A DNA stretch of 10,688 nucleotides, taken from assembly GCA_937890245.1 (NCBI GenBank), contig CALACF010000107.1, positions 1 through 10,688 of the forward strand, in the 5' to 3' direction. The first letter of the stretch is position 1. Each line of letters starts with the position of its first letter. Below the pieces are notes generated by a model, which did not search any database, was not told the origin of the DNA, and saw only the letters and a list, made by a program, of their open reading frames with translations. Positions 8,101 through 10,688 of this stretch are shown piece after piece. The translations under genes were made by a program, and so were the position numbers. This DNA is from an uncultured Flavobacteriales bacterium. Its GTDB lineage: Bacteria > Bacteroidota > Bacteroidia > Flavobacteriales_D > Sanyastnellaceae.

Positions 8101-9260
8101 CCGCTGGGGTCGGTGCCCGCCACGGTCCAGCCCAGCAAATTGGGGCTGTCCGCCTGCAGATCCCACGTGACACCCGCATCGGTGCTGCGGTAGAATCCAT
8201 CGAAGCCCTGGCCGGACATGGCGCCTGTAATGGCGTAGGCCGTGTCGGGGGCGCCAGGCGCAAAGGCGAGTGCAATCCGAGAAACGCCGAAGTCGTTGCC
8301 GTTGATGCTGAACGTATTCCAGGTCGCGCCGCCATCAAAGGAGCGTGATACGAAGTTGCCGAAACTGCCTGCCAGTACCACGTCGGCTTCTCCTGGCTTG
8401 AAGTCCAGCGAAGCGTAGTCTCCGGTCAGGGTCCTCACCCAGTTTTCCCCGCCATCATCTGAGCGATACACACCCAAACTCGATGCGGCCAGCAGGGTGT
8501 CGGGATGTGTGGGATGCACGAGTAAACGGCTGATAGTCCGTCCCATATACGTGCTCCATGAAAGTCCTGTCGCATCCCAACTCGCGCCGCCATCCACCGA
8601 TTTGAGCACGCCAATCGACCGCGTATCCGCATAATCACCGTCGCCCGTTGCCAAGTACATCACCTCGGGATCGCTTGGATGAAATGCAATATCACTTATG
8701 CCAATCGAAGCCAAGCCATCCGTACCTGACGTGGCCCACGTTTCCCCGGCGTCATTGCTTCGCCACAGTCCGCCGGCCGGGGCGCAAGCCCACCACTGGT
8801 TCTGCATCCCAGGTCGAGCCATCACACGATTGATCCGTCCGCACCCACCCAGCCCGTCCGGCGTATCGTGTCCGACAAAAGACCAGGCGTCGCCCGAACC
8901 CGCGCTCCGATGGAAGTCTTCCGCCTGTCCATCCTCGCGGGCGGCTGTCAAGGCCCGCTCCCAAACATCGCTCTGCTCGAAAATTCCACTGGCATCAACA
9001 CGCGGGGCGGCCTGCCAGTACCAACGATTGAAGGGCTTGAATCCCTTCCCGCGCGGCACCACAGCATCTGCACCCCACGAAGCGTCAAAGGCCGCCCTGA
9101 CCGAATCAATGGGCACCCCGTCCCGCATCATGGCAGACCAATGCTGGAGGCTGGGAACGGAATCGAATGCGGGCGCCTGCGCGACAGCTTGCTGCTGCGC
9201 GTTGAGGATTGGCATACAGAGTGCTATAATCCACGGAAGAAGCCTCGATTCGATTCTCAT
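5103..9260 (-). CDS. Secreted Asp-box (BNR/VPS10-like) beta-propeller protein with metal-binding C-terminal modules
   Basis: A 1385-residue exported protein. Order of parts: signal peptide (1 to about 28); beta-propeller region about 120-770 with eleven Asp-box motifs of the S-x-D-x-G-x-x-W kind; the usual exit sequence of such propellers, LPTVWVTDL then ATYGRGMY (741-768); a CARDB-like beta domain about 778-876; two related Cys-containing beta domains (888-990 and 1021-1128); five GC(T/M/N)D repeats (997-1255); an Asp-rich MopE-like segment (1264-1318); and a four-Cys paired EF-hand tail (1328-1385). The fold resembles sortilin/GH74-type propellers, but I see no reliable catalytic residues, so sialidase or glycosidase activity should not be assumed; binding of glycan or protein is as likely. 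Export and surface display are inferred. The start at 9260 is preceded by an A-rich stretch (CATAGAAA) and 29 nt by the protease stop, so the two genes are probably co-transcribed. Confidence 0.9.
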   Translation of the reverse strand: MRIESRLLPWIIALCMPILNAQQQAVAQAPAFDSVPSLQHWSAMMRDGVPIDSVRAAFDASWGADAVVPRGKGFKPFNRWYWQAAPRVDASGIFEQSDVWERALTAAREDGQAEDFHRSAGSGDAWSFVGHDTPDGLGGCGRINRVMARPGMQNQWWACAPAGGLWRSNDAGETWATSGTDGLASIGISDIAFHPSDPEVMYLATGDGDYADTRSIGVLKSVDGGASWDATGLSWSTYMGRTISRLLVHPTHPDTLLAASSLGVYRSDDGGENWVRTLTGDYASLDFKPGEADVVLAGSFGNFVSRSFDGGATWNTFSINGNDFGVSRIALAFAPGAPDTAYAITGAMSGQGFDGFYRSTDAGVTWDLQADSPNLLGWTVAGTDPSGQAWYDLCIAVDPNDADRVWTGGVNLWSSQDGGTTWNCAGHWYGGSGLPRLHADQHSLQVLDDGSLLIGNDGGVARFDPNMGAAGASTDHSAGLSITQIYRASADPEATDRVLIGTQDNGTFMRNDGNWSHVLDGDGFECHFHPSDPDVVYASLYYGQIFRSDDGGNAFVEIAGNVGAGAHSQGAWLTPFVTSAFQPDELYMGKNTVYHSTDRGESWEMLGNIPGSDITELAVSASDPNTIYAVKERVLYKSTDGVNFNLVSAGNGYSWIKKVLIDPSDAQHVWLALSNYSDTTKVLETTDGGLNWASRSSGLPPAPVNDLVSGFGAEGEFLAATDVGIYHTTDGQNWTQYSTGLPTVWVTDLIINEGTGKIYAATYGRGMYVSDFPEQPGLDAALGRVIFPRATMCGDMVNFAVPVFNRGTTAITSLAVNYGIFAGASGDTVWTGEIAPGNSINLQLAPLQHATGQGDALILLTEINGGTDEVAANNARSPHFSSVADADIEQIVVRFQNDCFGAQNGWTITNGTGDIIAHSTWIAPLVERWDTVCLAEGCYQFHLHRDQLSGYEALSSDCDTQLDFDLRLPGGDVFLGAAITGAVGVYPFCVPDVNDGGCTDPVASNFDADAIFDDGSCAPTCYPLELSIETDCNGHEIGWTLTDASGSSQFGIAPGTLQSLTMYSWPMCQLSGCWNIELVDIGGDGLTGCTDGGGASSGAHVLLTAGDDTLYYGEAENFGSSLGLMACLPHPFVYGCMDPTGCDFNAEANTPGDCNHSCYGCNDPVACNYNPGATTSDGSCLYPTGCTDPMACQYDLFAVCDDGSCTYAQLGYNCTGACIGTDSDGDGICDAHEVAGCMDAEACNYNAAATDEAVCLWEEFWYPDADGDGFGDSDGLLVVCAPPGGGYVMIGGDCNDANNNIYPGAPVLPLNEDVNCDGYIASNELDPCAPDLNGDTFTAIEDLLNLLSEFGCTSLCLYDIDGNGAVTSSDLLVLLAAYGSSCIGP
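5106..5279 (-). other. Four-cysteine paired EF-hand (dockerin-like) C-terminal tail
   Basis: Residues 1328-1385 of the propeller protein. Two Ca-loop-like motifs (DLNGDTFTAIED at 1331-1342 and DIDGNGAVTSSD at 1359-1370) are each followed by a Leu-rich helix (DLLNLLSEFG and DLLVLLAAYG). Cysteines at 1328, 1352, 1356 and 1382 give C-x23-C-x3-C-x25-C, the same spacing as in the upstream protease. It resembles dockerin type I repeats but has added cysteines. Confidence 0.75.
5307..5471 (-). other. Asp-rich MopE-like metal-binding segment
   Basis: Residues 1264-1318 carry DADGDGFGD, then GDCNDANNNIYPGA and DVNCDG. This D-x-DGDGFG...DC-D...YPGA...NCDG pattern matches the putative metal-binding motif known from MopE-like proteins. 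Calcium or copper binding is inferred from the family. Confidence 0.75.
5496..6272 (-). repeat. Five GC(T/M/N)D-x-x-ACNYN-type repeats
   Basis: Protein repeats of about 20-21 residues at 6210-6272, 5799-5858, 5721-5783, 5646-5708 and 5496-5555. The consensus is GC-x-D-P-x-A-C-N-Y-N-x-x-A-x-x-x-D-G-S-C. The first copy has Ser for the second Cys (ASNFD); the second and fifth are shortened and lack DGSC. The first is separated from the others by a beta domain, and a thrombospondin-3-like DSDGDGICD stretch lies between the fourth and fifth. They are probably small disulphide or metal-stabilised linkers. Confidence 0.8.
5877..6599 (-). repeat. Two divergent copies of a Cys-containing beta domain
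   Basis: Residues 888-990 and 1021-1128 of the propeller protein align by eye. Both begin with alternating hydrophobic residues, then DC-x-G, GWT-(I/L)-T, an aromatic/Thr strand, C-x-x-x-GC-(Y/W), and a DG- or Gly-rich loop, and both end with a Gly-rich strand and a Cys-Val/Leu-Pro. The first GCTD repeat separates them. This domain type recurs in secreted Bacteroidota proteins; its ligand is unknown to me. Confidence 0.6.
7059..8759 (-). other. Asp-box region of the beta-propeller(s)
   Basis: Eleven Asp-box motifs start at residues 168, 221, 267, 307, 359, 415, 548, 596, 638, 685 and 728 (for example SVDGGASW, SFDGGATW and TTDGGLNW). The gap between 415 and 548 holds IGNDGGVARFD, seen at the same place in related proteins. 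The number suggests two consecutive propellers rather than one. Confidence 0.8.
9177..9260 (-). other. Signal peptide of the propeller protein
   Basis: The first 28 residues show a basic start (MRIESR), a hydrophobic core (LLPWIIALCMPIL) and a small-residue exit with candidate cleavage after AVAQA. This is a Sec-type signal peptide; no lipobox Cys is at the cleavage point. Confidence 0.75.
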
Positions 9261-9269
9261 TTTCTATGT

Positions 9270-9284
9270 GCGGGTCCAGCCCGC
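9270..9284 (-). other. Intercistronic hairpin between protease and propeller genes
   Basis: A perfect 5-bp GC stem (GCGGG, five-base loop, CCCGC) sits between the protease stop (9292-9290) and the propeller start (9260). It lacks a following T-run, so it is not a standard intrinsic terminator; it might stabilise the upstream mRNA or tune the ratio of the two products. Confidence 0.35.
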
Positions 9285-9289
9285 GGTCT

Positions 9290-10688
9290 TTAGCACGGCA
9301 ATCCAAACACTGCGAGCAGCGCCAAAAAGTCGTTTACATCCACGCCCGGCGATCCGTCAACATTGACGTCACAGTCGGCCGCGCAGCCAAAGGCACCCAG
9401 CAACAGAAGGACATCGTTCACATCCACAGCGCCATTGCCGTTGAGGTCACCAAAGCATTCGCTCACCTCGTCTCCGTCAATGACTGTGTCGCAGTTGTTG
9501 TCGACGCCTTCATGTGTACCAGGGGCACCTGGGTAGACATCGTTACGAGAATCATCGCAATCGGTTGCGTTTTCTACGTATCCAATTAAATTTTCTGCGC
9601 AACCCGTCACGGTGATGGCAGCATTTCCAAATCCATCACCATCAACGTCAGCGTATAAAGTGATCGGATCGGCGCAGCTGCCGTCGTCGGTAGTTGCCTC
9701 TGCGTTGTAGTTGCAAGCGTTCGCATCCATGCAGCCGTAGATGCCCTGTATTGAAAAACCCGTATTCGAAATGTCGAAGAAAATGTTTGCAGCAGCGGCG
9801 ACCTTGATGCGCGCTGATGCGGTTTCAATTGCGGGCAAGGTGACCGTGTGCACCCCATTGTTGTCTACCTCTTCAGCGAGCACATAAGGGTAGGTGTAGC
9901 CTCCATCCGCACTCAGTAAGATGTTCACTTTGGCACAGTTCACAGGGCCGACGTCAGTGCTGGCAACGTCCCACGCCACGTCCATCGGGCTGTTTCCAGA
10001 CGCAGTCATGTTCGTGTTCGGGTAGGTGACGAGGAAGGGCCCGGCAACCGAGGTGGCCGTGAAACTGATCGTCGCGTCGTCCACGCCGCCCGTTCCCGGG
10101 TGGTTGTCGCGGACGGTACATCGGAAGGTGAGGTTGCGGGTGTAGGTGGGCAACTTTTCACCGACCACCGTCGTGTTGTTGAGCAGGTCCTGCAATCGAG
10201 GGAAAACGCGGGTGCCGCTTACAGTGGGCTCCCAGCTTCGGAAAATAGGGGCGGTGCCGCTCGGCAAATTTAGATAGGGGTCGCTCGATGCGGTTTGGGC
10301 GCCGAGGTTGTGCTGTTCCCAACTGAAGGTGATCGGGTCGTTGTCTGCGTCACTGGCCGTTGCAGTCAATGCAAAGGGCGTTTCAGACGGAATGTAGAAT
10401 CCGCCCGATGGGACCGTGACATTCGGTGCTGAGTGGCCCGACGAAATCTGCGTGGCGCATGTATTGCCGTAACCTGAATGCAAATAGGTGGAGCCTTCAT
10501 CGATGCTGTGGTTGTTGTAGTACTCGTCGGCGTAGCCCTGGAGGTTGGGCGAGCAAATACCGGCGTACGACATGATGGTGCTGCCGCTGCCAGGCTCGTA
10601 GGCCGCGTTGGTCGAGCGGTTGCCCGAGCAGCTGTTGTTGAAGGTGTGGTTGCAGCCAAACTGGTGGCCCATCTCGTGTGCGACGTAG
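9290..10688 (-). CDS. Secreted metzincin metalloprotease (reprolysin-like, M12), N-terminus missing
   Basis: The frame is open to the right edge; 465 residues are visible (numbered from the codon at 10687-10685). It starts inside the zinc site: HEMGHQFGCNH at 4-14 is the full HExxHxxGxxH motif with three His ligands and Glu5 as catalytic base, and STIMSYAG (36-43) is the Met-turn of metzincins. This is the pattern of reprolysin-like zinc endopeptidases common in secreted Bacteroidota proteins. Downstream lie an Ig/cadherin-like region about 88-215 (TPFALTATASDADNDPITFSW, a conserved part of this architecture), a second beta domain about 216-313, one GCMD repeat (318-338), an Asp-rich MopE-like segment (347-400) and the four-Cys EF-hand tail (411-465). 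The signal peptide, propeptide and most of the catalytic domain lie beyond the edge. Probably extracellular or surface-bound protein degradation. It is 29 nt upstream of the propeller gene. Confidence 0.9.
   Translation of the reverse strand, partial: YVAHEMGHQFGCNHTFNNSCSGNRSTNAAYEPGSGSTIMSYAGICSPNLQGYADEYYNNHSIDEGSTYLHSGYGNTCATQISSGHSAPNVTVPSGGFYIPSETPFALTATASDADNDPITFSWEQHNLGAQTASSDPYLNLPSGTAPIFRSWEPTVSGTRVFPRLQDLLNNTTVVGEKLPTYTRNLTFRCTVRDNHPGTGGVDDATISFTATSVAGPFLVTYPNTNMTASGNSPMDVAWDVASTDVGPVNCAKVNILLSADGGYTYPYVLAEEVDNNGVHTVTLPAIETASARIKVAAAANIFFDISNTGFSIQGIYGCMDANACNYNAEATTDDGSCADPITLYADVDGDGFGNAAITVTGCAENLIGYVENATDCDDSRNDVYPGAPGTHEGVDNNCDTVIDGDEVSECFGDLNGNGAVDVNDVLLLLGAFGCAADCDVNVDGSPGVDVNDFLALLAVFGLPC
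9293..9457 (-). other. Four-cysteine paired EF-hand C-terminal tail of the protease
   Basis: The last 55 residues: loops DLNGNGAVDVND and NVDGSPGVDVND, each followed by a Leu-rich helix (VLLLLGAFG and FLALLAVFG). Cysteines at 411, 435, 439 and 465 give C-x23-C-x3-C-x25-C, identical to the propeller protein. The second loop is partly degraded (Asn at position 1, Ser-Pro at 5-6). Confidence 0.75.
9488..9649 (-). other. Asp-rich MopE-like segment of the protease
   Basis: DVDGDGFGN, then DCDDSRNDVYPGA and DNNCD, directly before the EF-hand tail. Same module and same position as in the propeller protein. Confidence 0.75.
9674..9736 (-). repeat. Single GCMD-ACNYN-DGSC repeat in the protease
   Basis: One full 21-residue copy with all consensus positions (GCMD, ACNYN, DDGSC). 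It links the last beta domain to the Asp-rich segment. Confidence 0.7.
10646..10678 (-). other. Zinc-binding active site HExxHxxGxxH
   Basis: The codons read HEMGHQFGCNH. Three His ligands, the catalytic Glu and the turn Gly are all intact, so the enzyme is expected to be active if the missing part is normal. Confidence 0.9.

Overview
The window looks like chromosome of a Gram-negative Bacteroidota, most likely a marine Flavobacteriales-type lineage with fairly high GC. The reasons are a lipid A gene (lpxB), a gene order in which surE lies close to lpxB, A-rich rather than purine-rich sequence ahead of a start codon, and two large secreted proteins carrying GC(M/T)D-x-x-ACNYN repeats, a DGDG...YPGA...NCD metal-binding segment and a C-terminal paired EF-hand tail. 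The lineage is inferred from family knowledge; no marker gene is present.

Layout. Positions 1-1334 (+) hold the 3' part of a DUF4139 (MuiA-like) gene. Everything else is on the minus strand. Read in the direction of transcription from the right edge, it comprises a metzincin metalloprotease whose 5' end lies outside the window (10688-9290), a 1385-residue Asp-box beta-propeller surface protein (9260-5103), the M20C dipeptidase pepD (5066-3585), the nucleotidase surE (3588-2812), a small three-helix membrane protein (2812-2498) and lpxB (2496-1345). lpxB and the DUF4139 gene converge with only 10 nt between their stop codons. No RNA gene, IS element, CRISPR array or phage gene was seen, and no gap between genes exceeds 36 nt.

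The last four minus-strand genes are tightly packed. pepD/surE overlap by ATGA, surE/membrane protein by TGATG, and the membrane protein and lpxB are separated by one base (TGA-C-ATG). This indicates one translationally coupled unit for peptide turnover, nucleotide turnover and lipid A synthesis, with an unrecognised membrane protein in the middle. A slippery A AAA AAA heptamer in the correct phase lies just before the pepD stop, and the -1 frame runs open into surE, so a PepD-SurE fusion by frameshifting is possible.

The two secreted proteins are unrelated at their N-termini (protease versus propeller) but end in the same order of modules: a GCMD repeat, an Asp-rich metal-binding segment, then a 55-58-residue tail with four cysteines at identical spacing (C-x23-C-x3-C-x25-C) around two EF-hand-like loops. 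No ordinary type IX secretion C-terminal domain is recognisable in either. This tail is the best candidate for something under-described: a sorting, anchoring or docking domain. No complete novel defence or mobile system was found.
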